29,323 nt of DNA from NCBI GenBank assembly GCA_934486705.1, contig CAKSQS010000031.1:1-29323 (forward strand), given 5' to 3'. The position numbers and the translations under genes were made by a program. Positions 15,401 through 22,807 of the stretch are shown one piece after another. This stretch comes from an uncultured Eubacteriales bacterium (GTDB lineage Bacteria > Bacillota > Clostridia > Oscillospirales > Acutalibacteraceae). Numbering within the stretch: the stretch's first letter is position 1; each line of letters begins with the position of its first letter. The notes under the pieces were generated by a model. It did no database searches. It was not told the DNA's origin and saw nothing but the letters and a program-made list of their open reading frames with translations.

Positions 15401-16317
15401 GCGCTGCCGCTGTTTAATGTGACAGTCCAGGTGTCTTTATCATATTTTCTGTAATTCTGCGGGAACTTCGTTTCAACAACCTTGTATGTGCCGAGTGTAA
15501 TTTCGGCAGACCTTGCATACCCGTTTACGGTAGGGCCTATTTTAGTAACATACGCGCCGCTGCTGTTATATACCAAAAACTCCGCGCCGTCAAGCAGATT
15601 ACCGTCCGTATCCTTTTTGTATACTTCAATATATCCCTTTTCAAGCAGCTTCGGCGTTTCTCCGTAAAAACAAATTATTTCCTGTTCTTTAGATGTGCTG
15701 CCGGATGTAAGCTGAACAAATCCGTACAAATTCTGCGTGTTTCCGCTGTACTGCGGGTCGGATATATATTTGCGTATATTTGCGAGTATATTTTTATATG
15801 CCGTTTCAGCAGGTGTACCGGCTATTTTAGCCCTGTAACGCCTGTCCGCAATTTGCTCGTCAGGCGCTGTTCTTAATCCCTGCTGATACTCCCAGATAAT
15901 AAACTGCGTTGCGGTATATGCGTCGTCTGCCGACGGCACGCCGAGCGCCGAATATGACTGCGCGGGATAGCCGAAAGCCGCGGCAAGAGCTATGCCTTCC
16001 CGTGCTTTTTCGGTGAGCTTTTTCCAATATGCACTGTTAACGAGGGTCTGCGCCTTATATAAGGTTCTTGTAAATCTCGCACCCTTTTCAATACAGTAAA
16101 CCGGATTTTGGTCGTAGGCTTTAAGTTTCAGAAAATCCATTGTATCTCCGGTATCCGATAAATAGTTTTTCCCGGTAGCGCTGTTTATTGCGTCTATATG
16201 CGTGTTTATATACAGACTGTCGCCCGCCAGCGGACCTGCCGCAGATATAGGCAGAGCCACAGCACAGGCAAGTATTAAGGCTAATACCAATGAAATTATG
16301 CTTTTAATCTTTTTCAT
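12418..16317 (-). CDS. Cell-wall-anchored thioester/Cna-B (SpaA-type) adhesin
   Basis: Giant surface protein of about 1,299 aa. It has a Lys-rich signal peptide with a hydrophobic core ending ALPISAAG, then an N-terminal thioester (TQXA-type) domain. The likely thioester pair is the Cys in PVYCIEKG (about residue 75) and the Gln in YTATQFIIWEYQQG (about 138), known in this family to bind host amines covalently. About ten consecutive SpaA/Cna-B domains follow, each with a starting Lys motif (such as GSLKVIKTAEDG, GTLTVTKEG, GTVRVIKLSKAD) and a late Glu motif (YTVTEDT, YEIRETKAPNGY, YENKAPEGY), so isopeptide bonds are expected. The C-terminus has SPKTG, a hydrophobic helix and a basic tail, a sortase signal of the [SP]PxTG kind. 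ATG 16317 is chosen for its GAGGAG ribosome binding site; a GTG five codons upstream overlaps that site. Probably promotes contact with host or recipient cells. Confidence 0.92.
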   Translation of the reverse strand: MKKIKSIISLVLALILACAVALPISAAGPLAGDSLYINTHIDAINSATGKNYLSDTGDTMDFLKLKAYDQNPVYCIEKGARFTRTLYKAQTLVNSAYWKKLTEKAREGIALAAAFGYPAQSYSALGVPSADDAYTATQFIIWEYQQGLRTAPDEQIADRRYRAKIAGTPAETAYKNILANIRKYISDPQYSGNTQNLYGFVQLTSGSTSKEQEIICFYGETPKLLEKGYIEVYKKDTDGNLLDGAEFLVYNSSGAYVTKIGPTVNGYARSAEITLGTYKVVETKFPQNYRKYDKDTWTVTLNSGSAKFTINAVNEIVPGACRIIKASEDGVIAGVSFRITGNGTDETAKTNENGEIIFSSLKPGRYTVTEDTKDKYIPQESKAVTVVTGETAVVTFSNVLKKGSLKVIKTAEDGFKENFTFRLTGTSYSGLPVNEYAVTNNDGEAFFENVLIGSGYILEEINTPARYVVPEAQTALIEWNKVTDISVNNTLKKWRADVCKFDGELNKEGAPQGNASLKGAVYGVYKGGQLTATYTTDENGRFVTDYYVCADDWTIREIHPSTGYLLDDTVYKIDCRPGKYTVIRNTEYINVFEQVIKGRINIIKHRDDGSTKIETPEAGAEFEVFLKSAGSYASSKELERDRLKTDKYGFAETKPLPYGVYTVKQVSGTAGTELIKPFDVFINADGEAYRYLINNAAFKAFIDIVKKDATTGKVIPAAGVGFKVKNLATGKFLVQHINYPTPMDIDVFYTDSNGRLRLPEKLSYGDYAIIEQCTAEGYILDSEPVKFTVDGTQDTVTVEKLNYPQMGTLTVTKEGEIFSSVHEKDGLYIPKYETAWLKNAEFSVFAAEDIYTPDGTLRCAKGEKADSIITGEDGKATTKPLFLGKYEIRETKAPNGYILTNEPVYAELKYAGQEVKITSTAVSVNNKRQKAVIRLLKSLEKDEIFNLGNTSEYTSVKLGLFAAERLTAADGSEIPADGLLEVISVDENGNGIFTADIPVGAKLYVKETATDGHYILSDEKYPVEFTYGGQNISSVQLVINDGKVIENRIIRGRIDGIKTDEDLNPIEKAVFGLFKPDETVFTESTALAVTKSDENGAFSFTGIPYGKWIIKELSCPDRYVLSDKLNEVNITEEGEVLSLGIQNKTVTGTVRVIKLSKADISRKLHGAEFYIYSDADNNGVFDPEKDIYIGRLEETENGVYSLSKLKFGGYFLYENKAPEGYEKDNRYFYFQIKKYGETVTVENEKGVGFVNEPIPVPEVPSSPKTGDFSNPLVFIIIGLSALFVSAASLIFLRKKSGKE

Positions 16318-16361
16318 TTTTTTGCTCCTCACAATTTTGTATTTGAGTTTTCAGTTTGTTT

Positions 16362-17207
16362 TTACCCGTAATTTTCCGCCGAGGAATTTATGCTGCAATA
16401 CCATTTGCCGTTTAATATTACAATTCCAACGCCCTCATAGTAATTGTTTTTGCTCATAAGTGAACTCCAATGCCCGGGGCTGCTTTTAAATGCCTCAACA
16501 ATGCTTTTTGCAAGCGCATTTGGGTTGAGCGTAAAAACCGAACCCGTACCGCAGTTTTCTCCGCCGCCGTAGGAATACCGCTCAATTATTTTCCCGGTTT
16601 CTATAACCTTACCGCTTGCAAAATCATAGCGCGTTTCTTTTTCGGTAATGAGCTTACCGTATTTCAAAGCTGTTGCCGCATAATCCGCACCGTCAACAGT
16701 GTTGCCGTTTTCGTCCGTCCAAGAGTGTGAAAACTGAGCGGTCAGTTGATCGGCACGGAATTTTGCAACAACAGCCAGCCCTGTAAGTTCTGCTCTTTCG
16801 TGAATACCGAGTTTAACTCTTTCCGCGTTCAAAAACTTTAATACAAGGTCTGCAGTCTCGGCGGTAATATCCTTGTTTTCCGTCTTTTCGGGTTCTGAAA
16901 TTTTCGGTTTGGAAATTATATTGCTTACCTTGCTGTTATCCGAAACCGATGGCAGGGAATTATCCGGCTTGGGCGTTTCCGATGGGGTGTTTTTATAATT
17001 GCTTACACTTTCGGGGCTTGGCTCACTTTGTAAAGCACTTTCCGAGCTGTCCGTTTTATCTAAGCCGACAGCCACGGTATTTTCGCTGTTTTCCGTAAAG
17101 GTAATTTCCGATTTACATTCGGAGCTTACCTCTGCCGTATTATTGCGGCAGGCGGCGCACAAAAGCAAAGTGATTAAAGCTAAAGCAAAATATATTTTTC
17201 TGAACAT
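16362..17207 (-). CDS. CAP-domain (SCP/PR1-like) lipoprotein
   Basis: A 281-aa lipoprotein. The N-terminus is a type II signal peptide with lipobox ITLLLCAAC, lipidated at Cys 19. A Ser/Glu/Pro/Lys-rich linker (about 20-120) would span the wall, and a C-terminal CAP domain (about 125-281) follows. The CAP marks are FLNAERVKLGI, a RADQLTAQFSHSW segment with the conserved His, a GGGENCGTG turn, and SSPGHWSSLMSKNNYYEGVGI with the second conserved His. A perfect GGAGGT ribosome binding site precedes ATG 17207. CAP proteins of Clostridia are secreted; their roles vary and are mostly unknown. Placed directly upstream of the adhesin with a candidate promoter of its own, it forms a two-gene surface unit. 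Confidence 0.88.
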   Translation of the reverse strand: MFRKIYFALALITLLLCAACRNNTAEVSSECKSEITFTENSENTVAVGLDKTDSSESALQSEPSPESVSNYKNTPSETPKPDNSLPSVSDNSKVSNIISKPKISEPEKTENKDITAETADLVLKFLNAERVKLGIHERAELTGLAVVAKFRADQLTAQFSHSWTDENGNTVDGADYAATALKYGKLITEKETRYDFASGKVIETGKIIERYSYGGGENCGTGSVFTLNPNALAKSIVEAFKSSPGHWSSLMSKNNYYEGVGIVILNGKWYCSINSSAENYG

Positions 17208-17234
17208 TTTTATACCTCCAAAATTTCTTTAACT

Positions 17235-17264
17235 TTAATACGCATTGGCGCCGCATTATTTCAA
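17235..17264 (-). promoter_or_regulatory. Candidate promoter of the surface-protein unit
   Basis: On the minus strand TTGAAA (17259-17264) and TATTAA (17235-17240) are 18 bp apart. The predicted start lies about 20 nt before the GGAGGT site of the lipoprotein gene, a natural leader length. The spacer holds a GGCGCC palindrome. The -10 is imperfect, so confidence is moderate. Confidence 0.4.
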
Positions 17265-17267
17265 CAA

Positions 17268-18410
17268 CTATAAATTTTGCTTTATTATACGGGTAATAAT
17301 TCCGAGTGCAACACCCCTTTCTTCTTCGATTGCGGTAACAACAAAGGAAACATCATCCTTTTTGCCCGGCATACGCCTGTCAAGGCAGGAGTGTGCTATG
17401 GCGTTTACGCCGTTGTTAAGCCGTATATACACAACGCCCTTATGAGTATCCGTAACCCTGCCGGCGTATTTGCCCTGTATTCTGCACGAGCTTAAATTAT
17501 CCGTTCGGTTATCCGTAACGCTCCGTGCGTCCGCCCGAACATAAATATCCTTAATGCTTTCCCGCTCAACCTCTTTTATTCTGACGAGTATTTTATCCCC
17601 TATGGAAAAACGCTCGCCCGCGTCGCCTAACCAATCCCACGAAAGGTCTTTAACGGGCATTGCGCAGTCCACCCCGAATATTTCAACCCTTATTGCTTTT
17701 TCGGCAACGGCGGTGACCCGCGCCTGCACTATGCGGTCCTCGTAAATACGGAACATTCCGTTTTCGTCCGTTTCCATATAAAAGGTCTGGCGCTTTTTAT
17801 ACATCGCCTCTTTCCGCGAGGCTACAACGCTCCGCGCTTTTGAATCTATGCCCCTTACCACGAAATCTATTTCAGCGCCGAGCATTGAGTTCATCAGCTT
17901 GTTGTACCGCATAACCGCCTCTTTGTATTCGTCGCCGTGCAGGTTTGTGGGGAAATCAAAAAACATTTCCTTTAGCGGAATTACAATTCTGAAACCGTTA
18001 TAATCCGCTATCGCGTAGTGATGTCCCGCGTCGTTGCACTCAACGCCGCTTAAAGTGCCGGTCATTATCCGGTGCGTTATATATGCGTTTTGTATTTCGT
18101 GCCAGATAATATCCGCTCTTGTCTGCTCGGTATAAACTTCCGTCTTGGCTTCAACGGTAAGTATTCTGCTCCTTGGCTTTACGGGTTCTGCCGCAGCTTC
18201 TTCGTCGGCTTTTTCTTCCGTTTGAGGCTCGACCGTTTCATTAACTGGCTGCTCCTCGGTTTCGGTAATTTCCGTTTTCTTTTTGCGGGTTCGCTTGGGC
18301 TTTTCGGTTTGTTCTTCGGCAGCAGGCGGGGCGGTATTCTGTTCTTCGGTTTCATTTTGCGCCTCCATAATGCTGTCGGCTATTTCTTCGGTTTTCTTTT
18401 TTGTCGGCAT
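17268..18410 (-). CDS. S1/OB-fold RNA-binding domain protein
   Basis: A 380-aa protein. The first about 85 residues are a charged, disordered Glu/Lys/Pro tail. Three OB/S1-like segments follow, at about 112-200 (MTGTLSGVECND, then FRIVIPLKEMF), 226-300 (ARVTAVAEKAIRVEIFGV, then VKDLSWDW and GDKILVRIKEVE) and 312-378 (GKYAGRVTDTHKGVVYIRL). The middle one is closest to classic S1. S1-domain proteins of this kind occur beside coupling proteins in Clostridia ICEs; the role is unknown, but RNA or ssDNA binding is expected. A perfect AGGAGG precedes ATG 18410, and the coupling-protein stop lies 16 bp upstream. Confidence 0.82.
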   Translation of the reverse strand: MPTKKKTEEIADSIMEAQNETEEQNTAPPAAEEQTEKPKRTRKKKTEITETEEQPVNETVEPQTEEKADEEAAAEPVKPRSRILTVEAKTEVYTEQTRADIIWHEIQNAYITHRIMTGTLSGVECNDAGHHYAIADYNGFRIVIPLKEMFFDFPTNLHGDEYKEAVMRYNKLMNSMLGAEIDFVVRGIDSKARSVVASRKEAMYKKRQTFYMETDENGMFRIYEDRIVQARVTAVAEKAIRVEIFGVDCAMPVKDLSWDWLGDAGERFSIGDKILVRIKEVERESIKDIYVRADARSVTDNRTDNLSSCRIQGKYAGRVTDTHKGVVYIRLNNGVNAIAHSCLDRRMPGKKDDVSFVVTAIEEERGVALGIITRIIKQNL

Positions 18411-18425
18411 AATTTTTTCCTCCTG

Positions 18426-20288
18426 TTATTTTGTCATTATTATGTCTTTATCTATGGGTATCGTCTTATTTGGAACGGGCGTTTTCTTTCTGCCGTTCTT
18501 CTTTCGTTGCGTGGGTATTTCTCCGCCGTAGGTTTTCGGCGGCAGCGCCGACCATTCTGGGATATGCGCCGACGCCTTGCAGGGAACAAGGTTTTTATAC
18601 TCCGTGTGCTTGGTGTAATCAAATTTATCCGCCTTTAAGAGCTTTGTGCCGCGGATTATAATAAGCTCCTTTTCGGTGGGAAGCCTTAAAACCTCATCCA
18701 TTGTAAGCAGCTTTCTTCTGCCTACGCCGTCCGTTTCCCTGTATTGCGGGGTATAATTTGAAATTCTCATACTGTTAAGCTGCTTCGCCCTGCTTTGCAC
18801 ATTAACGCTTACTTCTCCCGAACGGTCGCTTATATATTTCGCCGTAAGTTCGTCAACACAGCCTAAAAAGAGTTGAATATCGCTGTTGCCGAGTATCTCC
18901 TGCCACTGGTTTTGCGGATAGCGGTTTTGCAGCCCCGCAAGGTTCTGAAAAACACAGCTCATACTTATATTCCGTGACCGTATAACGCTTATTTTCCGGC
19001 TTAAATCCGGAATAACTCCGCAGGCGGTAAGCTCCTCACCGAGAATATGCACCGGAGTAGGCAGGCTGCCGCCCTCGCAGTTTTTATCCGCATACCGCAC
19101 TAACTTAATAAAGCAAAAGGACAGAAAGAGCGAAGAAAGGAAATCAAAGGCGCTGTCCTGATCGCTTGTTATGCAGTAATAGGCGCAGGGCTGTTTTCCC
19201 GGCAGCTCAAGGTCAATTTCGTCAAACGCCGTCATATTACATATTTTCTTCATCTGAAAAACCTGCAGACGTGAGCCGAGGCCTATAATAACGCCCGTGC
19301 GAACGGTGTCGGACGCCTGGCGGTAAATTGAATAGGGCGCCTTTGCGGGGTGCGACGGCGGCAGCATATCGAAAAGGCTGTTAAGCTCCTTATCCGAGCT
19401 TAATGTCAGCAGCTTATATACCTCACCCATATTTTTTCTCTCTGACGGGTAGCCCTGCTCAACATAAAGCACCAACGCTTTCAGTAAATTCATTTCGCTT
19501 GAATCCCAAAAGTGATCGCCGCGTTCAGAACCAGTGTTTTTAATTATTACATCACAGAAAAGCTGCGCCATAAGCTCGTCACCCTGTATTTCCTCAAGGC
19601 AGTTCCACGAATCCGAATTTTCGGGGCTTACAAGATTAAATACTCTGACGGTGTAATTTTTTCTTCGCAGATATTCGCTTGTTTTTTCATAAAGCTCGGA
19701 TTTCGGGTCGCAGATAATAAGCGATTCACCGCCCTGTACCGCCTGCAATATCCTGTTTATGCAAAACGCCCTTGTTTTCATAGAGCCGGACGCTCCGTAA
19801 ACCGCAATGTTTTTGTTGAGTCTGCCGTTTTGCGGTACGCATATGTATTTACCGTCATACAACCCCAAAACAGTGCCGCTGCAGTTTTTTAAATCGTGAG
19901 TCAAATTAAACACCGTTTTCATTTCCTTTTCGCTCATAAAGCCGGATGTGCCGTAAGTACCTTTATTTGAATAAACAAAGTTTCTTTCCTTATCCGGCAC
20001 GCCGCCGTCGCTCCTGCCCATTCTGAAAAGGCAAAACACAAGCAGCAAAACGGCTGTAATGCAAATTCCGCAGCCAATTATTCCGTAGGGAAATGAAAAA
20101 GCCGCTTTAAAGCAGGCAACGGCGTTTAAAGACGGCTTTACGGGTGATGAGCTGCCGGGCGTTCCTCCGGCGCTCGTCCATATTTTGTAATTCTTAATAA
20201 ACTGCGCCGCATACCCGCCGCCGTACAAAATCGCAAAGGATATTAACGGAACGGCAAGGCACAGGCATATTTTTCTTTTATTCTTCAA
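18426..20288 (-). CDS. virD4: VirD4/TraG-type type IV coupling ATPase
   Basis: A 620-aa coupling protein that would bring the relaxase-DNA complex to the secretion channel. Two N-terminal membrane helices (about 9-29 and 68-90) anchor it. The P-loop is GASGSMKT (165-172), with Met where Gly is usual before the Lys. LIICDPKSELY (190-200) and the Walker B region VHILGEELTACG (413-424, with Glu-Glu where Asp-Glu is more common) follow. VIRSRNISMSCVFQNLAGLQ matches the conserved RSR...QNL motif of TraG/VirD4. The C-terminal tail is basic. The start is a TTG at 20288 overlapping the stop of the preceding gene by 11 nt, with GGGAG upstream; no closer in-frame ATG exists. Translation is probably coupled to that gene. 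Confidence 0.92.
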   Translation of the reverse strand: MKNKRKICLCLAVPLISFAILYGGGYAAQFIKNYKIWTSAGGTPGSSSPVKPSLNAVACFKAAFSFPYGIIGCGICITAVLLLVFCLFRMGRSDGGVPDKERNFVYSNKGTYGTSGFMSEKEMKTVFNLTHDLKNCSGTVLGLYDGKYICVPQNGRLNKNIAVYGASGSMKTRAFCINRILQAVQGGESLIICDPKSELYEKTSEYLRRKNYTVRVFNLVSPENSDSWNCLEEIQGDELMAQLFCDVIIKNTGSERGDHFWDSSEMNLLKALVLYVEQGYPSERKNMGEVYKLLTLSSDKELNSLFDMLPPSHPAKAPYSIYRQASDTVRTGVIIGLGSRLQVFQMKKICNMTAFDEIDLELPGKQPCAYYCITSDQDSAFDFLSSLFLSFCFIKLVRYADKNCEGGSLPTPVHILGEELTACGVIPDLSRKISVIRSRNISMSCVFQNLAGLQNRYPQNQWQEILGNSDIQLFLGCVDELTAKYISDRSGEVSVNVQSRAKQLNSMRISNYTPQYRETDGVGRRKLLTMDEVLRLPTEKELIIIRGTKLLKADKFDYTKHTEYKNLVPCKASAHIPEWSALPPKTYGGEIPTQRKKNGRKKTPVPNKTIPIDKDIIMTK

Positions 20289-21399
20289 AAAAGCTCATCT
20301 CCCATTTATTAAAATCAATGGTTTTAAATGTTATGTATTCACAGCAGTATTTTTCAAGCGCGGGTTTTTGAAAATCAAAGCAGATAACAACACCTCTTTT
20401 CTCTCTTAACGACAGTGCCGTATCAAATCTTTTTATGCGCGGCAAGTCGCAGTAAAAGCCGAACAGTACGGGTGTGCCGTCCTGCTCTGACGCGTCGTTT
20501 TCTATTATTTGTCCGCTGTCCCTTTCTTTAAGGTCGGACATTAAAATTGCCCGAAGCCTGTTATCTAAAGCCTCATTGCAAATCACCGAAAGTATTCTTT
20601 CGCCTTTATAATCGTTTGTGAGATAATAAAAGCTGTCGTAATTTCCGTCCAGTAAAAAATGCTGCTTGCCGCCTGTTTCCGCAAGTATATCCGCGCACAG
20701 CTCCATACTGTCGGCTAAGATAAGCCCCTTAATATCTTCCCCCGAATAGCAGGGCAGCCGTTCTCTGCACAGCACGGTTTTCATAAGCGCCTTTGTACGC
20801 ATTTCGGATCTGTAATCCCATTTCATTAAAGCGTTTCCTATGTTATACACAACGAGTATATCCCGCGGCGTTAAAAGCACACCCACCGAGCGCGCGCCCT
20901 TTATCTTTACAAACACCGTGCCTATCTCCTTTATCTCGCGGGAATTGTAAAAGGCGGGGGCAATAGGTTCGGTAAGCATATTACCGTAAGGCGCAGGAGA
21001 GAATATATCCGGCTTTTCGTCTTTAAAAACCGCTATACCCGCGTTCAGCATTGTAACTGTCGCGCCGGCTATTCGATGCAGCCTTTCACGGCGAGGCAGG
21101 TCGCTTTTAATATGGTTTGTGTCAGTTTTGCCCATAAGCAGCGTTTTAAATCTTTCGGGGTAGTTTTGAACAAGCAGTTTTTTAGCGCGGCAGGTAAGCC
21201 TTAATCCCCGCAGCGAATCGCGGTAATATGTTTTAATAAGTCCCTCGCGTTTAAGTGTTCCCACCACGCTTTCCTTATAGCTTTTGCCGCCTGCTATGCG
21301 GTATAGATCCTTTTGAGGAAACTCGCCCGAAATTGCTGTAAGCTCCAATAAATTTCGGCTCAATGTGTCCTTTGAGCATATCGTATTTTCTTTATCCAT
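20278..21399 (-). CDS. Winged-helix transfer protein, Replic_Relax-like
   Basis: A 373-aa soluble protein. The N-terminus (about 12-75) reads as a winged helix: LLELTAISGEFPQKDLYRIA, then a recognition helix (YKESVVGTLKREGLIK) and a wing ending in LTCRAKKLL. This pattern resembles the Replic_Relax (replication-relaxation) family of ICE and plasmid DNA-transfer proteins. The rest (about 100-373) is a mixed alpha/beta region with no catalytic motif I can name. Its stop overlaps the coupling-protein start, suggesting that the two work together, for example in binding the transfer origin or replacing a relaxase accessory. ATG 21399 lacks a Shine-Dalgarno sequence and sits just behind a terminator-like hairpin. 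The family call is tentative. Confidence 0.6.
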   Translation of the reverse strand: MDKENTICSKDTLSRNLLELTAISGEFPQKDLYRIAGGKSYKESVVGTLKREGLIKTYYRDSLRGLRLTCRAKKLLVQNYPERFKTLLMGKTDTNHIKSDLPRRERLHRIAGATVTMLNAGIAVFKDEKPDIFSPAPYGNMLTEPIAPAFYNSREIKEIGTVFVKIKGARSVGVLLTPRDILVVYNIGNALMKWDYRSEMRTKALMKTVLCRERLPCYSGEDIKGLILADSMELCADILAETGGKQHFLLDGNYDSFYYLTNDYKGERILSVICNEALDNRLRAILMSDLKERDSGQIIENDASEQDGTPVLFGFYCDLPRIKRFDTALSLREKRGVVICFDFQKPALEKYCCEYITFKTIDFNKWEMSFFEE

Positions 21400-21416
21400 A
21401 AATCATTTTTTAATGT

Positions 21417-21451
21417 AAAAAACTACCGTAGTTACATTGACCACGGTAGTT
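21417..21451 (-). terminator. Terminator-like hairpin before the winged-helix gene
   Basis: Perfect 9-bp arms AACTACCGT (21421-21429) and ACGGTAGTT (21443-21451) enclose a 13-nt loop and run into six T residues on the minus strand. The next gene starts only about 18 bp beyond the T-tract, leaving no room for a promoter in between. It could end the DUF5697-DUF6100 transcript with partial read-through, act as an attenuator, or be a protein-binding inverted repeat such as part of an oriT. The 21400-21537 gap holds no gene. Confidence 0.6.
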
Positions 21452-21537
21452 TTCGGTGTGTTTTTATGTCATGAAAGCCTTTATTTATAACGGTTTGAGG
21501 ATGTTTTTATATATCGGGAAAATTTTTCGGAAAAGTT

Positions 21538-22197
21538 TCAAAAATCCGATATGTTTTTTAAGTGTTTTTCGTGCTCTTTTATCCAGTCTGAAAAGCGTTC
21601 TTTTTCCATCACTGAGATTTCGGTGCAGTCTGTTTTTCCTGTCTCGGTTGTGTTATATGCGTCAATCAAAAGTCCGCTGTCGTCCTCCATTAAAAAGGCG
21701 GCTATAACATCAAGTATCTGCTTTAATTCAAGGTTATCGTAGTCCCGTATGTAACGCTTTGAATCGTCGGAGTATATATGCGAAAAGCAAACGACGCAAT
21801 GGCTGTATCTTTTAAGCGGGTTACCGTCCGAATAGCGGCTTAAAGTGAAATACAGCGGGTCGGTAATAAATTCCGTGCTTTCCCGTTGTTTGCGTTTCGG
21901 TAAAAGGCAGGGCAGCGTTATTTTTAAAACGCCGTTTTCTTCCCTTATTTCTATGCCCTGAACTACACCGGCGCTTGCAAGGTATTCGGGCTTTTTCGTA
22001 TCGGTGCTTTGAAATACCAAACGCCGCATACGGCAGGCTATAAGCTCTGACCGTAAAGCGGCATCGGTGGCTAACATATTGTAATTTTCGGGGTATCTTG
22101 CAATATCCGTATTTTCTATTGCGGCAAGCGTGCTTTTAAGCTTTTCTATATCGCAGGCAAGCCTGTTTATCCGTTTTGTTATAACTGTTTTGTCCAA
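21538..22197 (-). CDS. DUF6100 family protein
   Basis: A 219-aa soluble ICE protein. The N-terminus is helical (ITKRINRLACDIEKLKSTLA). The conserved core includes YPENYNMLATDAALRSELI (about 35-53), KPEYLASAGVVQGIEI (about 70-85), ITLPCLLPKRKQRESTEF and RDYDNLELKQILDVIAAFLM. I recognise these as DUF6100 from ICE transfer regions; the function is unknown. Translation starts at a TTG (22197) with AGGAG at good spacing, right after the DUF5697 stop. The pair is therefore translationally linked. Confidence 0.8.
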   Translation of the reverse strand: MDKTVITKRINRLACDIEKLKSTLAAIENTDIARYPENYNMLATDAALRSELIACRMRRLVFQSTDTKKPEYLASAGVVQGIEIREENGVLKITLPCLLPKRKQRESTEFITDPLYFTLSRYSDGNPLKRYSHCVVCFSHIYSDDSKRYIRDYDNLELKQILDVIAAFLMEDDSGLLIDAYNTTETGKTDCTEISVMEKERFSDWIKEHEKHLKNISDF

Positions 22198-22198
22198 A

Positions 22199-22726
22199 TT
22201 ATTCTCCTGTTCTGAAATATTTTACTTCGCCCGTGCTGTCGTTCACCGTGCAGTAAGCGGCAACATCTGGAATTTTTATATTCGGTATCTGCTCGGTGCT
22301 TTCAAGCACTATTATTCTTTTGCCGTCCGGCTCCTGCGTTTTAAAAACCTGCTCGAACACCGCCTCTTTGTTTTCGGGTATAAAGGATAGCTCATACAGC
22401 TCGCCATCGGCAAAGAATACCGCGTTTACGGGAAAGTCACTTATAGAATGATACTCTGTTTTTTCTATAAAATCGCATATTACCCAAAGGCAATAAATCG
22501 TTTCAAAATCCGTGTTGCCGTCATTGTTATCGTATATTATGTCGGTGGCTTTATCGTGGTAAATACGGCGGTTATTCTGCAAATGGAATATGATTTTTTC
22601 GCACACCTCGGGGCTTATATTCGGGTGCAGCTTTATAATCTGCTCCTTGCGTATGTTGTGGTACAGCGTTATATTCCGCAGAATTTCCGCACATTCTTTT
22701 CCGTATATTTCTTTTCTTGTTTTCAT
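22199..22726 (-). CDS. DUF5697 family protein
   Basis: A 175-aa soluble protein with an N-terminal winged-helix-like part (KECAEILRNITLYHNIRKEQ, about 9-28, then helix ISPEVCEKIIFHLQNNRRIY). A conserved second half follows: CLWVICDFIEKTEYHSISDFP, then FFADGELYELSFI, RIIVLE and IPDVAAYCTV. This order matches DUF5697, a frequent partner of DUF6100 in Clostridia ICEs. The function is unknown; a DNA-binding or regulatory role would fit the winged helix. An AAAGGGTG ribosome binding site precedes ATG 22726. Confidence 0.8.
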   Translation of the reverse strand: MKTRKEIYGKECAEILRNITLYHNIRKEQIIKLHPNISPEVCEKIIFHLQNNRRIYHDKATDIIYDNNDGNTDFETIYCLWVICDFIEKTEYHSISDFPVNAVFFADGELYELSFIPENKEAVFEQVFKTQEPDGKRIIVLESTEQIPNIKIPDVAAYCTVNDSTGEVKYFRTGE

Positions 22727-22745
22727 ATATTCACCCTTTCAGAGC

Positions 22746-22784
22746 ATAAAGAAAAGCGCCCGAAAATCGAACGCTTTTCTTTAT
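22746..22784 (-). terminator. Terminator of the toxin-antitoxin cassette
   Basis: A perfect 13-bp stem, ATAAAGAAAAGCG (22746-22758) with CGCTTTTCTTTAT (22772-22784), has further pairing possible in the 13-nt loop and a T-rich 3' arm on the minus strand. It lies 24 bp after the toxin stop and insulates the cassette from DUF5697. Confidence 0.65.
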
Positions 22785-22807
22785 ATTTATATAAATTGCC
22801 AATCTGT

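Noticed and set aside
18072..18638. A 188-codon plus-strand frame rich in Phe, Gly and Arg
   Set aside because: It is antisense to the disordered charged tail of the S1-domain protein and the end of the coupling gene; the composition comes from reverse reading of Glu/Lys codons.
19021..19080. Apparent loss of the Walker B Asp in the coupling ATPase (LGEELTACG)
   Set aside because: When aligned from the conserved TACG end, the acidic pair is Glu-Glu in place of Asp-Glu, a mild change; the motif is not destroyed.
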